Of a stretch of 64,000 bases of DNA, positions 45,736 through 55,357 are shown piece by piece; the first letter of the stretch is position 1, and every line of letters begins with the position of its first letter. The notes beneath the pieces were generated by a model that saw only the letters and a list, made by a program, of their open reading frames with translations, searched no databases and was not told the origin of the DNA. The DNA comes from Subtercola sp. (GTDB lineage: Bacteria > Actinomycetota > Actinomycetes > Actinomycetales > Microbacteriaceae). The translations under genes and the position numbers were made by a program. The DNA lies in the NCBI GenBank assembly GCA_025463765.1, contig JAODBC010000093.1:101100-165099 (forward strand), given 5' to 3'.

Positions 45736-45765
45736 GGGTAAGCTTTCGGCCGCGCGGCTCGGAGC

Positions 45766-45786
45766 AGAACCTCCGGGTGAGGTTCT
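45766..45786. terminator. Perfect 8-bp inverted repeat AGAACCTC-N5-GAGGTTCT
   Basis: The repeat lies between the HAD-phosphatase stop and the start of the surface-protein gene on the same strand, about 31 bases upstream of that start. It could end the upstream transcript or act as an operator in the leader. No T-tract follows. Confidence 0.4.
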
Positions 45787-45836
45787 AAGCCACCGAGTGA
45801 GCGTACCTCATTAACGAGGAAGACTCAAAGCGCAGA

Positions 45837-46643
45837 TCACAAAAGCCGCGCAAGAGCCTTCGCGAGACCGTCGTCGTAGACCGAAGCGGTGACCTCGGTG
45901 GCGGCCGCCGCCACGTCATCGGGCGACTGACCCATGGCCACCGAACGGCCATTCGCACCGGCCCAGAGCAGCATCTCGATGTCGTTACGACCGTCGCCGA
46001 CCGCGAGCAGGCGGTCGCGCGGGATGCCCAGCAGCGCCCGCACGCGCTCGAGGGAGGTCGACTTGTTGACGCCGTCGGGGGCGATGTCGAGCCAGGCCGT
46101 CCAGCCGATGGAGTACGAGACGCGGTGCAGGCCCATGCTCTCGACGACCGCAAGAAAGTCTTCCATGTCGTGGCCGGGCGAGATCACGACGACTCGCGTC
46201 GCGTCGATGTCGAGCAGGTCTTCGAACGAGACCTGCTCACCGCCGACGCCCATCGACGTCGATGGGAACTCGCCCGTGTAGCGAAAGTACCCCTCCTCGT
46301 CTTCGACGGCGTAGTGCGCGTTGGCGAGGAATCCGCGGATCTGCGTCAGCACCGGCCCGGGATTGAACGTCTCGACGATCTCTCGCCGATAGCCGAGCGG
46401 AGCATCCGTGTCGCGCTGCAGCGTGATGGCGCCGTTCGAGCAGACCACGTACGTCGGGGTGATGCCGAGCAGGTCGAGCACGGGCAGGGTGGCGGCGACC
46501 GAGCGCCCGGTGGCGAGCATGATCTCGTGGCCAAGGCCCGAGAGCCGGGCGACTTGGTCGATGACGGCCTCGGAGATCGAGCCGTCTTCGTGCAGAATCG
46601 TTCCGTCGATGTCGAGGGTGACGAGCCAGGGGGCGGGGCTCAC
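45837..46643 (-). CDS. HAD-superfamily phosphatase, Cof/YidA type
   Basis: The 268-residue protein begins with GTG at 46643, overlapping the serS stop by 4 bases. Motif I is LDIDGTIL (D11, D13). Motif II is MLATGRS near residues 59-65, and motif IV is [11 protein letters not shown] near 217-227. The type C2B cap of Cof-like phosphatases lies between them. Members dephosphorylate sugar phosphates, flavin or pyridoxal phosphates. The close coupling with serS is seen in related actinobacteria, but no functional link is known. Confidence 0.9.
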   Translation of the reverse strand: MSPAPWLVTLDIDGTILHEDGSISEAVIDQVARLSGLGHEIMLATGRSVAATLPVLDLLGITPTYVVCSNGAITLQRDTDAPLGYRREIVETFNPGPVLTQIRGFLANAHYAVEDEEGYFRYTGEFPSTSMGVGGEQVSFEDLLDIDATRVVVISPGHDMEDFLAVVESMGLHRVSYSIGWTAWLDIAPDGVNKSTSLERVRALLGIPRDRLLAVGDGRNDIEMLLWAGANGRSVAMGQSPDDVAAAATEVTASVYDDGLAKALARLL

Positions 46644-47917
46644 GGTCGGCGCCCCGTCAACGGCTGCATGACCTCGAGGCCGCCGAGGTAGGGGCGCAGG
46701 GGTTCGGGAACCACGACCGACCCGTCGGCCTGCTGGTGCGTCTCGAGAATAGCGACGATCCAGCGCGTGGTGGCGAGGGTGCCGTTCAGGGTGGCGACAG
46801 GGGCGGTTTTGCCCGATTCGGTGCGGTAGCGGGCATCCAGTCGCCGGGCCTGGTACGTGGTGCAGTTCGACGTGGAGGTGAGCTCGCGATAGGTGCCCTG
46901 GGTGGGAACCCAGGCCTCGATGTCGAACTTTCGGGCGGCAGAAGACCCGAGGTCGCCCGCAGCGACGTCGATGACGCGGTAGTTCAAGCCGAGCGCGGTG
47001 AGCATGTCTTCTTGATAGCTCAGCAGCTTCTCATGCTCGGCTTCGGCGTTCTCGGGCAGCACATAGGTGAACATCTCGAGCTTGTTGAACTGGTGCACGC
47101 GCAGGATGCCCCGCGTGTCTTTTCCGCCCGACCCCGCCTCGCGGCGATAACACGTCGACCAGCCCGCGTAGCGCAGCGGGCCCTCGGTGAGATCGAGAAT
47201 CTCGTCGGAATGGAACCCGGCGAGCGCCACCTCGCTCGTGCCCGTGAGGTAGAGGTCGTCGGCCGGCAGGTAGTAGATCTCGTCGGCGTGCTCGTTCAGA
47301 AAGCCGGTGCCGCGCATGATCTCAGGGCGCACCAGGGTGGGCGTGATGAGCGGTGTGAAGCCGTTTTCGAGCGCCTTGTTCAGCGCCATGTTCATGAGGG
47401 CGAGCTCGAGGCGGGCTCCGATTCCGGTGAGAAAGTAGAAACGGGTGCCGCTGACTTTGGCGCCGCGCTGCAGGTCGAAGGCACCGAGCAGTTCGCCGAG
47501 CTCGACGTGGTCGCGCGGCTCGAAGTCGAACACCGGCCGTTCGCCCACCTCGCGCAGCGTGACGAAGTTCTCTTCGCCGCCGGCGGGAACGCCGTCGATG
47601 ATGGGGTTGGCGATGCGGCCCGTTACGGCGAGAAAGGCCTGCTCGGCATCCGTCGCCCGCTGGCTCGCCGCCTTGACTTCGGCCGCCAGCGACTGGGCCT
47701 CGGCCACGAGGGCCTTCTTCTCTTCTTTGGCGGCCTGCGCGACGCGTTTGCCGAAGGTGTTCTGGGCAGCCCGCAGGTTCTCGAACTCGGTGATGGATGC
47801 CCGGCGCTCGGCATCGGCCACAAGCGCCTCGTCGACCAGCGCCGTCGACGCACCCCGCGCCGCCTGGGAGTGCTTGATGGCTTCGGGGTTTTCGCGCAAG
47901 AGAACTGGATCGATCAC
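46640..47917 (-). CDS. serS: Serine--tRNA ligase
   Basis: The GTG at 47917 (TAGGA site) gives 425 residues starting [15 protein letters not shown], the family N-terminus. The coiled-coil arm spans about residues 30-100. Class II motif 2 is [26 protein letters not shown] and motif 3 lies near [16 protein letters not shown]. It charges tRNA-Ser, and through it selenocysteine tRNA where present. In-frame codons up to 47983 would add an Arg/Ala-rich tail not seen in the family. Confidence 0.96.
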   Translation of the reverse strand: MIDPVLLRENPEAIKHSQAARGASTALVDEALVADAERRASITEFENLRAAQNTFGKRVAQAAKEEKKALVAEAQSLAAEVKAASQRATDAEQAFLAVTGRIANPIIDGVPAGGEENFVTLREVGERPVFDFEPRDHVELGELLGAFDLQRGAKVSGTRFYFLTGIGARLELALMNMALNKALENGFTPLITPTLVRPEIMRGTGFLNEHADEIYYLPADDLYLTGTSEVALAGFHSDEILDLTEGPLRYAGWSTCYRREAGSGGKDTRGILRVHQFNKLEMFTYVLPENAEAEHEKLLSYQEDMLTALGLNYRVIDVAAGDLGSSAARKFDIEAWVPTQGTYRELTSTSNCTTYQARRLDARYRTESGKTAPVATLNGTLATTRWIVAILETHQQADGSVVVPEPLRPYLGGLEVMQPLTGRRP

Positions 47918-47981
47918 CTGAACAATCCTAGCCATCCGCGCCGCCAGGCCTGCGCGGGGGCCTGCGCGGGGGCCGGTGCGC

Positions 47982-48974
47982 ATGCCGTACCGTATGAAGG
48001 TGACCGTCGCAGGGGAATCAGAGGCCGACAGGCATGCCGCCGTCGTCTACAACCCGCTCAAGGTCGACATCGACAAGCTGAAAGAGGCGGTCTCGTCTAG
48101 CGCTGCCGAGCACGGTTGGGGCGAGACGGCGTGGTTCGAAACCACCATCGACGATGCCGGCCAACTGCTCACGGCACTGGCGGTGCAGGGCGGCGCGAAC
48201 GTCGTCATGGCCGCAGGAGGCGACGGAACGGTGCGCGCCGTGGCCGAGGCGCTGCGCGGAACGGATGTTCCTCTCGCGTTACTCGCATCGGGAACGGGCA
48301 ACCTGCTTGCCCGCAACCTGTCGATCTCGCTCAACTTCGACGCGGCGATCGACCTGATGTTCAGCGGGTACGATCGCTCGATCGACCTCGGCCTGATCGA
48401 GATCGACCGCCCCGGCGGCGGCCAGTCGACGCACGTTTTTCTGGTGATCACCGGGCTCGGTATCGACGCGAAGATGATAGCCAAGACGAACCCGCGGCTG
48501 AAGAAGGCATTCGGCTGGCTGGCCTATATAGACGGAACCATGCGTGCACTGCCCGAGCTACAGGCCGTGAAGATGAAGGTCAGCATCGACGGCGAGGGCT
48601 GGCGCAGCGTGAGTGCTCACTCGGTGATGGCCGGCAACTGCGGAATTCTGCCGGGGGGCATCCTGCTCATTCCCGACGCGAAGCCCGACGACGGCGTGCT
48701 CGACTTTCTCGCCATCCGCCCCAAGGGCGCGCTGGGCTGGGTGCGGGTGTGGAACAAGGTGACCATCGAGAACGGGGTACTGCGCCGCTCTGCCGCGGGC
48801 CGCAAGCTCATCGACTGGTCGCCCGACGTCGACGATGTCGTCTACCGTCGGGGGCGTGACCTGCGGCTGAAGCTCGAGAAGCCGCAGGAGATCCAGCTCG
48901 ACGGGGACTCGTTCGGCGCGGCGAGCGCCATCCACGTGTGGGTCGACCCGGGGGCGCTGAAGGTTCGAGTGTGA
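47982..48974 (+). CDS. Diacylglycerol-kinase-type lipid kinase
   Basis: The 330-residue protein has the catalytic-domain motif [15 protein letters not shown] near residues 78-92 and the [13 protein letters not shown] segment near 103-115, both typical of the DagK/YegS family. The ATG at 47982 follows a GGGGG stretch; ATG 47994 and GTG 47976 are alternatives, and no strong site separates them. The family phosphorylates diacylglycerol or related lipids and recycles lipid from wall-polymer synthesis. It is divergent from serS with almost no spacer, so the promoters overlap. Confidence 0.88.
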   Translation: MPYRMKVTVAGESEADRHAAVVYNPLKVDIDKLKEAVSSSAAEHGWGETAWFETTIDDAGQLLTALAVQGGANVVMAAGGDGTVRAVAEALRGTDVPLALLASGTGNLLARNLSISLNFDAAIDLMFSGYDRSIDLGLIEIDRPGGGQSTHVFLVITGLGIDAKMIAKTNPRLKKAFGWLAYIDGTMRALPELQAVKMKVSIDGEGWRSVSAHSVMAGNCGILPGGILLIPDAKPDDGVLDFLAIRPKGALGWVRVWNKVTIENGVLRRSAAGRKLIDWSPDVDDVVYRRGRDLRLKLEKPQEIQLDGDSFGAASAIHVWVDPGALKVRV

Positions 48975-48983
48975 GCCTGCGGT

Positions 48984-49052
48984 GAAAACAGCGGAGATTT
49001 CGGCACAGTGCGGGCGTATTGCGCCCACCCCCTCGAAATCTCCTCCGTTTTC
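48984..49052. terminator. Long nested hairpin between convergent genes
   Basis: A 19-base arm at 48984-49002 pairs with 49034-49052 (17 of 19 positions; GGAGATTTCG/CGAAATCTCC core). Its 31-base loop holds a second stem GGGCG/CGCCC. GTTTTC follows on the plus side. It probably ends both the lipid-kinase and pheA transcripts. The size also allows a mobile REP-like unit. Confidence 0.5.
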
Positions 49053-49078
49053 GCGCGACGGGCGGGAGGATGCCCGGC

Positions 49079-50053
49079 TCAGGCGTCGGGCTCGCCCGAG
49101 ATGAGCGACCGCAGCCAGTCCCGGGCCTCGATGAAGACCTCGTCGTCGTAGCGGTCGACGTATTCGACGGGAGCCCGGTCGGCCCGCGGGTACGACCCGA
49201 GAAAGATGACCTTCGGGCTGAACCGCCGCACGCCCAGCAGGGCGTCGGCGACACGTTCATCCAGTACATGCCCGTCGGCGTCGATGACAAAACGGTACCG
49301 GCCGAGCGCGTCGCCGATGGGCCGCGACTGCAGCAGGCTGAGGTTCACGCCGCGCGTGGAGAATTGCTCGAGCAGCTCGAGCAGCGCACCCGAACGGTCT
49401 TCGGGCAGCTCGGCGATGATGCTCGTCTTGTCGGCACCCGTCGGAGCGGGCAGCGTCGCGTTGCGCCCGACCAGCACAAAGCGCGTCACGGCGTTCTGGT
49501 TGTCGCCGATGTTCTCGGCGAGCACCGTCAGGTCGTGGTGCTCGACGATGCGCGGCGGGGCGATGGCGGCGTCGGCGAGATCGCTCTCGAACAGGCTCAG
49601 CGCGCTGGCCACGTTCGACGTCGAGGGAATGTGCCCGTGCGTCGGCAGGTTCGTCTCGAGCCAGCTGCGGCACTGTGCGTAGGCGACCGGATGCGCGTTC
49701 ACCACATGCACGTCTGCGAGCTCGATGCCGGGCCGGGCCACGAGCGCGAACTGCACCTTCACGAGATACTCGCCGATGATGCGCAGGTTCGGGATGTTCG
49801 CCAGCGCGTCTTGCGTGGCGCTCACCCCGCCCTCCACCGAGTTCTCGATGGCGATCATGGCGGCCACGCTGCGCCCGCTCGTCACGTCGTCGAGCGCCTC
49901 CCCCACGTTGTTCACGCTGCGCCACACCTTGCCTCGCGCCTCCGGTACTTGAGCGAGCGCCGCTTCGGTGAACGTGCCGGTCGGGCCGAGGTAGCTGTAC
50001 GTGTCGGTGGCGGGCGCGGCCGCCCCGTCGGGTGTTGCGGGCACTTCGGGCAT
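49079..50053 (-). CDS. pheA: Prephenate dehydratase
   Basis: The 324-residue protein starts YSYLGPTGTFTEAAL, the family N-terminus. The substrate site is seen in IENSVEGGVSATQDAL and in the catalytic TRF motif (NAVTRFVLVGR). A C-terminal ACT domain holds LLQSRPIGDALGRYRF, where phenylalanine binds for feedback inhibition. The enzyme converts prephenate to phenylpyruvate in phenylalanine synthesis. It is a stand-alone dehydratase without chorismate mutase, as usual in actinobacteria. Confidence 0.96.
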   Translation of the reverse strand: MPEVPATPDGAAAPATDTYSYLGPTGTFTEAALAQVPEARGKVWRSVNNVGEALDDVTSGRSVAAMIAIENSVEGGVSATQDALANIPNLRIIGEYLVKVQFALVARPGIELADVHVVNAHPVAYAQCRSWLETNLPTHGHIPSTSNVASALSLFESDLADAAIAPPRIVEHHDLTVLAENIGDNQNAVTRFVLVGRNATLPAPTGADKTSIIAELPEDRSGALLELLEQFSTRGVNLSLLQSRPIGDALGRYRFVIDADGHVLDERVADALLGVRRFSPKVIFLGSYPRADRAPVEYVDRYDDEVFIEARDWLRSLISGEPDA

Positions 50054-50246
50054 GCCCCCGAGCCTACTGGTGTCTCCTTTGTGACAACGTCAGCCCCGAA
50101 CTGGGGGCAAGAAAATGTCGAACACGGAACCGAGGCGCCGTAATAGATGCCCGCAGACCCACTCTCTCTTCATAGAAGCACCTCACGGCGAATGGAGCCG
50201 AAGGTTCCACCCGCAGCCTGGGTGTCGATTGAAAGGGACCACAGCC

Positions 50247-52478
50247 ATGAAGATTTCAAAGAAGGTGATCGCACCTGTTCTCGCCGTGCTTGCGGCCGTC
50301 GGTATTGCGACAGCCGGCGCCTCGTCTGCGCAGGCAGGCGGCCCACCGAAGCCAGGTCATGCGCCGATCATCTGCATGCTCACGGGTGCCGGCGCAGGCT
50401 TTCCGACGCTCGACACTGGTTGCGGATGGGGATCAGTTGGTGGTGGAACACAAGTCGGCAACTACTGGGGCTACGACCGTTCCTTCTTCACCGATACCAA
50501 AGACAAGAGCCCTTGGGCGGTCATCAAAGACCCGAGCCTGTTCCCCTCGTCGGACTCTGGGTATGACTGTGTGGCCGGAAACAACGGCTCGGCGATCTGC
50601 ACGCGGCATTCTGATTCGACACCGAAGCCGGGAGTCGATAATGCAACTGTAAATCAGCTAGCGAGCGGCACCATGGCCGCGGCGGGTAGTGTGCTTGGGT
50701 TCGAAGAGAAGGACAATATGGTCTGCGCCGGCGACCACCACAACGGGTGTTTCGCCGTAGACGTCACCTATTCGAAATACACTGCGCGCGCCGTGTACGA
50801 ATACGATTCGCCCGGCGACATGCCGTATATCACCGCTGTGAGTTGGTACAAAAAAGACGGCAAAGGTTTTGCGGGGCGCGGCACCTATCTCGGGGACTCG
50901 ACTCACTTCTTGACAACCGCGACGTCGGCCGACGATCTGACGGATGCGGCAGGCATGATCGCCAGCGACAGCCTCTCGACCAACTCGGCTACCACCACAG
51001 GCGGCGACGTCACGTATGAGCTCAACGTGATGGCGAAAAAGGCCGGCTCGGCCATCGTTCACGTCAACGGCATCGGATTCACCGTGACTGACAATCGCCA
51101 GCTTCCGGCTGGCTGGATCGCGCTCCCGACCAGCGACCCGTCGGAAGCCGCCTACCTCGTTCCGGGCCTCGCGGTCAACCAGCCGCAGACCGCGCAGATT
51201 CACTTCACCGTCACCGGAGCATCCAACGACATAATCGTCTCTGACGTGAACGGAACCCAGGTGAGCCAGACGCTCGCGGTTCGACCGGGTGCCCCAGCGT
51301 GCACGACTCCCGACCGCGCGTTCCACGGAAGCGCTGTCATACCGACCGGCGGCGCCTCGACCGTGCTCGACGGGGAGTTCTGCTCGGTTCAGGCCGACTC
51401 GACCCTCAAGGTGTGGACCGGCGATCAACGGGGCGCGGGAACTCTCACCATCATCGGCGCCGGCAATAACCATTCCGTCTCGTACCAGGCCCCGGCCGCA
51501 GACTTCTCGGGTTCAGACACCGTGTACGTCTACGCTGAGAACTCCGCCGGCGTCGCCAGCGCACCGACCGCAGTGCCAGTGACCGTGGCGGCTCCCGCCA
51601 CCGCCGTCGCCGACTCCTACAGGGCGTCATCCGGCAGCACGCTCACGGTTGATGCCGACCACGGGCTCCTCGCGAACGAAGCATTCGCTGCAGGACGAGA
51701 CGGATGGACCGTGCAGCAGGGCTACGCCCCCGCGAACGGTGAACTCACCACGCAGGCAGACGGATCGTTCAGCTACACGCCGCATGCCGGCTTCTCCGGT
51801 GACGACACGTTCCGCTACCAGCTGAAGGGGCCGCACGGGCAGACGAGCAACGTCGTCACCGTCACCATCCACGTCGCCCCGGCAGCTCCGACATGCACCA
51901 CCGCAGATGGCGCATCCAATGGTCGAGCGGTCGTTCCGACCGGTGGAGCGGTGACCAAGCTCGACGGCGTCTATTGCTCCGTCGCGGCTGGATCGACCCT
52001 GCAGGTCTTCACGGGAGACCAGCACGGTGCCGGCCAGCTGGCGATCGTCGGTGACGGCGACAACCACGCCGTCATTTACCAGGCTCCGAGCGCCACTTAC
52101 ACCGGCGACGACACCGTCTCGGTCTACGCAGTCGATGCCTCTGGCGCAGCCAGCTCGCCGACCGCGGTGCCGGTGACCGTCGCAGCGCCCGCCACCGCGG
52201 TCGCCGACAGCTACACCACAGCACCCGGCCAGACTCTGACGGTCGACACTGAACATGGGCTGCTCGCGAACGAAGAGTTCAACACTGGTCGTGACGGCTG
52301 GACCGTTCAGCAAGGAAACCCGCCCGCGAACGGTGACCTCACGATGAAGCTGGACGGTTCGTTCAGCTACACGCCGCACTCCGGATTCACGGGTGACGAT
52401 ACGTTCAAGTACCGTTTGAACGGCCCGCACGGGCAGGCAAGCAATGTGGTGACGGTGACGATCCACGTCGCTGGCTAG
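50247..52478 (+). CDS. Large secreted protein with a unique N-terminal domain and two Ig/cadherin-like modules
   Basis: The ATG at 50247 follows AAAGGGA and gives 743 residues. A signal peptide (VIAPVLAVLAAVGIATAGAS) ends in AQA-G at about 30. Residues about 31-350 form a domain I do not recognise, rich in Gly, Asp and aromatic residues, with several paired cysteines. Two repeats of about 195 residues follow (about 351-547 and 549-743). Each begins CTTxD, then has VYC/EFCSV and SYxAP segments, and ends FSYTPHxGFxGDDTF like cadherin-type repeats of adhesins and surface enzymes. No wall or membrane anchor is visible, so it may be released. The function is unknown. Confidence 0.85.
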   Translation: MKISKKVIAPVLAVLAAVGIATAGASSAQAGGPPKPGHAPIICMLTGAGAGFPTLDTGCGWGSVGGGTQVGNYWGYDRSFFTDTKDKSPWAVIKDPSLFPSSDSGYDCVAGNNGSAICTRHSDSTPKPGVDNATVNQLASGTMAAAGSVLGFEEKDNMVCAGDHHNGCFAVDVTYSKYTARAVYEYDSPGDMPYITAVSWYKKDGKGFAGRGTYLGDSTHFLTTATSADDLTDAAGMIASDSLSTNSATTTGGDVTYELNVMAKKAGSAIVHVNGIGFTVTDNRQLPAGWIALPTSDPSEAAYLVPGLAVNQPQTAQIHFTVTGASNDIIVSDVNGTQVSQTLAVRPGAPACTTPDRAFHGSAVIPTGGASTVLDGEFCSVQADSTLKVWTGDQRGAGTLTIIGAGNNHSVSYQAPAADFSGSDTVYVYAENSAGVASAPTAVPVTVAAPATAVADSYRASSGSTLTVDADHGLLANEAFAAGRDGWTVQQGYAPANGELTTQADGSFSYTPHAGFSGDDTFRYQLKGPHGQTSNVVTVTIHVAPAAPTCTTADGASNGRAVVPTGGAVTKLDGVYCSVAAGSTLQVFTGDQHGAGQLAIVGDGDNHAVIYQAPSATYTGDDTVSVYAVDASGAASSPTAVPVTVAAPATAVADSYTTAPGQTLTVDTEHGLLANEEFNTGRDGWTVQQGNPPANGDLTMKLDGSFSYTPHSGFTGDDTFKYRLNGPHGQASNVVTVTIHVAG
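51298..52476 (+). repeat. Two direct copies of a ~590-bp coding module
   Basis: The segments from about 51298-51885 and 51888-52476 encode matching modules in the same order, with long stretches of near identity at the protein level (GRDGWTVQQG, GSFSYTPH, GDDTFxYxL). They could recombine and change module number. Confidence 0.8.
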
Positions 52479-52500
52479 CCCAAGCGACGAAACGCGATCG

Positions 52501-52540
52501 AGTGGTTCTCTTCTCACATTGTGGGGAGAGAACCACTTTG
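52501..52540 (+). terminator. Strong hairpin terminator after the secreted repeat protein
   Basis: AGTGGTTCTCT (52501-52511) pairs perfectly with AGAGAACCACT (52527-52537); TCTC/GGGG can extend the stem by wobble pairs. TTTG follows. It lies 22 bases after the stop. Confidence 0.75.
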
Positions 52541-52595
52541 CACATCCAAGCGCAAGCGCTTCGTCGCACGAGCCGCGAAGTGCCAGACTTGGGGC

Positions 52596-54221
52596 ATGAA
52601 CGAGCGCGCCGGGCTGCAGGCCCTTCCCGAAGATCTGGTCGACATCGATGCGCTCGTCGGCGCGTACTACGAGCTCAAGCCCGACGTGACGAACCCCGAG
52701 CAGAAGGTGATCTTCGGAACCAGCGGGCACCGCGGCAGCTCACTCGACACGGCGTTCAACGAGACGCACATTCTGGCCATCACGCAGGCCATCGTGGAGT
52801 ACCGCGCTACGCAGGGCGTCACCGGCCCGCTGTTCATCGGCCGCGACACGCACGGGCTCTCCAAGCCCGCCGAAGACACCGCGCTCGAGGTGCTGAACGC
52901 GAACGGCGTCACGGTGTGGACGGATTCGCGCGGCTCGTGGACCCCGACCCCCGCCGTGTCGCACGCCATTCTGCGCTACAACCACCCCGAAACCGGTCAT
53001 GCCGACCAGGCCGACGGCATCGTCATCACTCCGAGTCACAACCCGCCGCGCGACGGCGGTTTCAAGTACAACCCGCCGCACGGCGGGCCGGCCGACTCCG
53101 ACGCGACATCGTGGATCGCCGCGCGCGCCAACGAGATCATCGCGGCCGACCTCGTCGACGTGCAGCGCGGCGAGGCGATACCGAGCGACACGTACGACTT
53201 TCGTGAGAACTATGTGAGCGATCTGTCGCGCGTGATCGACATGACGAAGATCGCCGAGTCGGGCATCCACATCGGCGCAGACCCGCTCGGCGGCGCGAGC
53301 GTGGAGTACTGGGAGCTGATTCGCGACCGGTACGGGCTCAACCTCGACGTCGTCAACACCACGGTCGACCCGCAGTGGGCGTTCATGACGCTCGACTGGG
53401 ACGGCAAGATCCGCATGGACTGTTCATCGCCCTACGCGATGGCGTCACTCGTCGCGCGCCGCCACGACTACGACATCTCGACCGGAAACGATGCGGATGC
53501 CGACCGGCACGGTGTGGTGACACCGGATGCCGGCATCATGAACCCTAACCACTACCTTGCGGTGGCCATCCAGTATCTGTACGAAAACCGTACTGACTGG
53601 CGACCGGACGCCGCCATAGGCAAGACCCTCGTCTCGTCGTCGATGATCGACCGGGTCGCCGCCTCGATCGGCCGCCGGCTCTGGGAAGTGCCCGTGGGCT
53701 TCAAGTGGTTTGTGCCCGGGCTCATCGACGGAAGCGTCGCGTTCGGCGGCGAGGAGTCGGCCGGCGCCTCGTTCTTGCGGTTCGACGGCAGCGTCTGGAC
53801 CACCGACAAAGACGGCATCATTCTCGCCCTGCTCGCCTCGGAGATTCTCGCCGTCACCGGCAAGACCCCCTCGCAGCACTACGCGGCGCTAGTCGAGCAG
53901 TTCGGCGACCCCGTCTACGAGCGCATCGATGCCGCCGCGACCAAGGCGCAGAAGGCGCAGCTGGGCAAGCTCGACGGCTCCGACATTCCGGCTGACACGC
54001 TGGCCGGCGAGCCGATCACGGCCAAGCTCAGCCGCGCGCCGGGCAACGACGCACCCGTCGGTGGAGTGAAAGTCACCACCGAGCACGCCTGGTTCGCCGC
54101 GCGACCTTCGGGCACCGAAGACGTCTACAAGATCTACGCCGAGTCGTTTCTCGGGGCCGAGCACCTCAAGCAGGTGCAGGCCGAGGCGAAGCTCATCGTC
54201 GACGCGGCGCTGGGCTCCTAG
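52596..54221 (+). CDS. pgm: Phosphoglucomutase (alpha-D-glucose phosphate-specific)
   Basis: The ATG at 52596 (GGGG site) gives 541 residues, the usual length. The protein shows [11 protein letters not shown] near residues 40-50. The phosphoserine loop is [20 protein letters not shown] near 144-163, the metal site is [12 protein letters not shown] ([12 protein letters not shown]), and the phosphate-binding loop is [14 protein letters not shown] at the end. It interconverts glucose 1-phosphate and 6-phosphate, feeding glycogen, trehalose and wall polysaccharides. It is transcribed alone. Confidence 0.95.
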   Translation: MNERAGLQALPEDLVDIDALVGAYYELKPDVTNPEQKVIFGTSGHRGSSLDTAFNETHILAITQAIVEYRATQGVTGPLFIGRDTHGLSKPAEDTALEVLNANGVTVWTDSRGSWTPTPAVSHAILRYNHPETGHADQADGIVITPSHNPPRDGGFKYNPPHGGPADSDATSWIAARANEIIAADLVDVQRGEAIPSDTYDFRENYVSDLSRVIDMTKIAESGIHIGADPLGGASVEYWELIRDRYGLNLDVVNTTVDPQWAFMTLDWDGKIRMDCSSPYAMASLVARRHDYDISTGNDADADRHGVVTPDAGIMNPNHYLAVAIQYLYENRTDWRPDAAIGKTLVSSSMIDRVAASIGRRLWEVPVGFKWFVPGLIDGSVAFGGEESAGASFLRFDGSVWTTDKDGIILALLASEILAVTGKTPSQHYAALVEQFGDPVYERIDAAATKAQKAQLGKLDGSDIPADTLAGEPITAKLSRAPGNDAPVGGVKVTTEHAWFAARPSGTEDVYKIYAESFLGAEHLKQVQAEAKLIVDAALGS

Positions 54222-54306
54222 CTTTTCTTCGCGCGCTTTCTCTCCGCGCTCTGTCCCTCCCCGCCCACCGGATGCCCGGGCCCGTGTACCTCGTCGAAAC
54301 CGTCTT

Positions 54307-54350
54307 GCGTGGCCGAGACCGGCAGCTCTAACCGCCGGTCTCGGCCACGC
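54307..54350. terminator. Perfect 17-bp hairpin between convergent genes
   Basis: GCGTGGCCGAGACCGGC (54307-54323) and its exact complement (54334-54350) flank a 10-base loop. It sits between pgm and the convergent carboxypeptidase gene, close to the latter's stop, and probably terminates both. Confidence 0.65.
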
Positions 54351-54357
54351 GCGCCGG

Positions 54358-55257
54358 TCAGCCCGCGTAGTCGGGGGCGGGGGGTAGGCCGAAGAACTCC
54401 TCGAGGGTCTCGACGCCGGTGTTGTGCATCTCGGTGGCGAGGTCGACCCCCACGTAGCGGAAGTGCCACGGCTCGTACTCGTACCCGGTGACGGCCGTCT
54501 TGTCGGCGGGGTAGCGCAGGATGTAGCCAAACCGGTACGCATTGGCCGCTAGCCACCTGCCCGCATCGGTGTTGGCGAAGCAGAGGCCGTCGGTCGAGCA
54601 TCCGCTGGTCGTGTCGAGTATGTCCATGGCGAGTCCGGTCTGGTGCTCGCTGAAGCCGGGGCGCGCGCTGGTCTGGTCTGCCCCAGCCACGCCGTCGAGG
54701 TTCACGTAGTAGTTGTACGCCTTCACCTGCACGCTGTAGTCGCGGTAACCGCTCTGCGCCACGAGTTGCGTGCCGATCTCGCTCTTAGCGGCGTCGAACA
54801 TCGTCGCGAGCGCCTGTTCTGCGTCGCCGCGCAACTGGTAACCGTTCGGGTTCGGCATGTCGACGGGCAGGTCGACGAGGTTGGGCGGCACGAAGTCGGC
54901 GCCGTCGGCGAGAGGCCGCAGCTTGTTGACGACGACCCAGATGCTGTTCGGGTCGTCGATGGAGAACTGTGTCTTATTGAAGCCCGCGGGCGTCGGAGTG
55001 AGCGTCGGGCTGGGCACAGATGTCGCCGACGGGGTCGGAGTCGCGGGGGCAGAGGCGGGCGACGACGCAGACGGCGACGAGCTGGCAGTCACCGCCGCGA
55101 GCTGCTGCGGCCCGAGAAACTTCACGGCGACGACCGTCACACCCACGAGCAGCGCGACCACGATGACGACCAGTGAGGCCGCCACGACTCTGCGGCCGGT
55201 GCTGCTCGGCCGAGCATCCGGGGCCCGGCCAGGGGCGGGCGCGGGCAAATTCGACAC
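54358..55257 (-). CDS. D-alanyl-D-alanine carboxypeptidase, VanY/M15 family
   Basis: The 299-residue protein begins with GTG at 55257. One membrane segment (VVAASLVVIVVALLVGVTVV, about residues 24-43) and a Ser/Pro/Thr-rich stalk place the catalytic domain outside. The zinc motif SxHxxGxAxD is seen in RPGFSEHQTGLAMDI, and the third ligand in EPWHFRYVG. The family trims the terminal D-Ala from peptidoglycan stem peptides. No vanH/A/X genes are near, so wall remodelling is likelier than glycopeptide resistance. Confidence 0.92.
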   Translation of the reverse strand: MSNLPAPAPGRAPDARPSSTGRRVVAASLVVIVVALLVGVTVVAVKFLGPQQLAAVTASSSPSASSPASAPATPTPSATSVPSPTLTPTPAGFNKTQFSIDDPNSIWVVVNKLRPLADGADFVPPNLVDLPVDMPNPNGYQLRGDAEQALATMFDAAKSEIGTQLVAQSGYRDYSVQVKAYNYYVNLDGVAGADQTSARPGFSEHQTGLAMDILDTTSGCSTDGLCFANTDAGRWLAANAYRFGYILRYPADKTAVTGYEYEPWHFRYVGVDLATEMHNTGVETLEEFFGLPPAPDYAG

Positions 55258-55357
55258 CCGCCCAGCCTAGGCGACCTGCACGACTCGGCGCCGCCGCTCT
55301 GCACCGCGTGCACCCACATGACAGAGAAGGGCCGGGCAGGGAGGCGCGCGCGGGCCG

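Noticed and set aside
54358..55257. VanY-type protein as glycopeptide resistance
   Set aside because: No vanH, vanA, vanX or two-component genes are nearby; ordinary wall remodelling is more likely.
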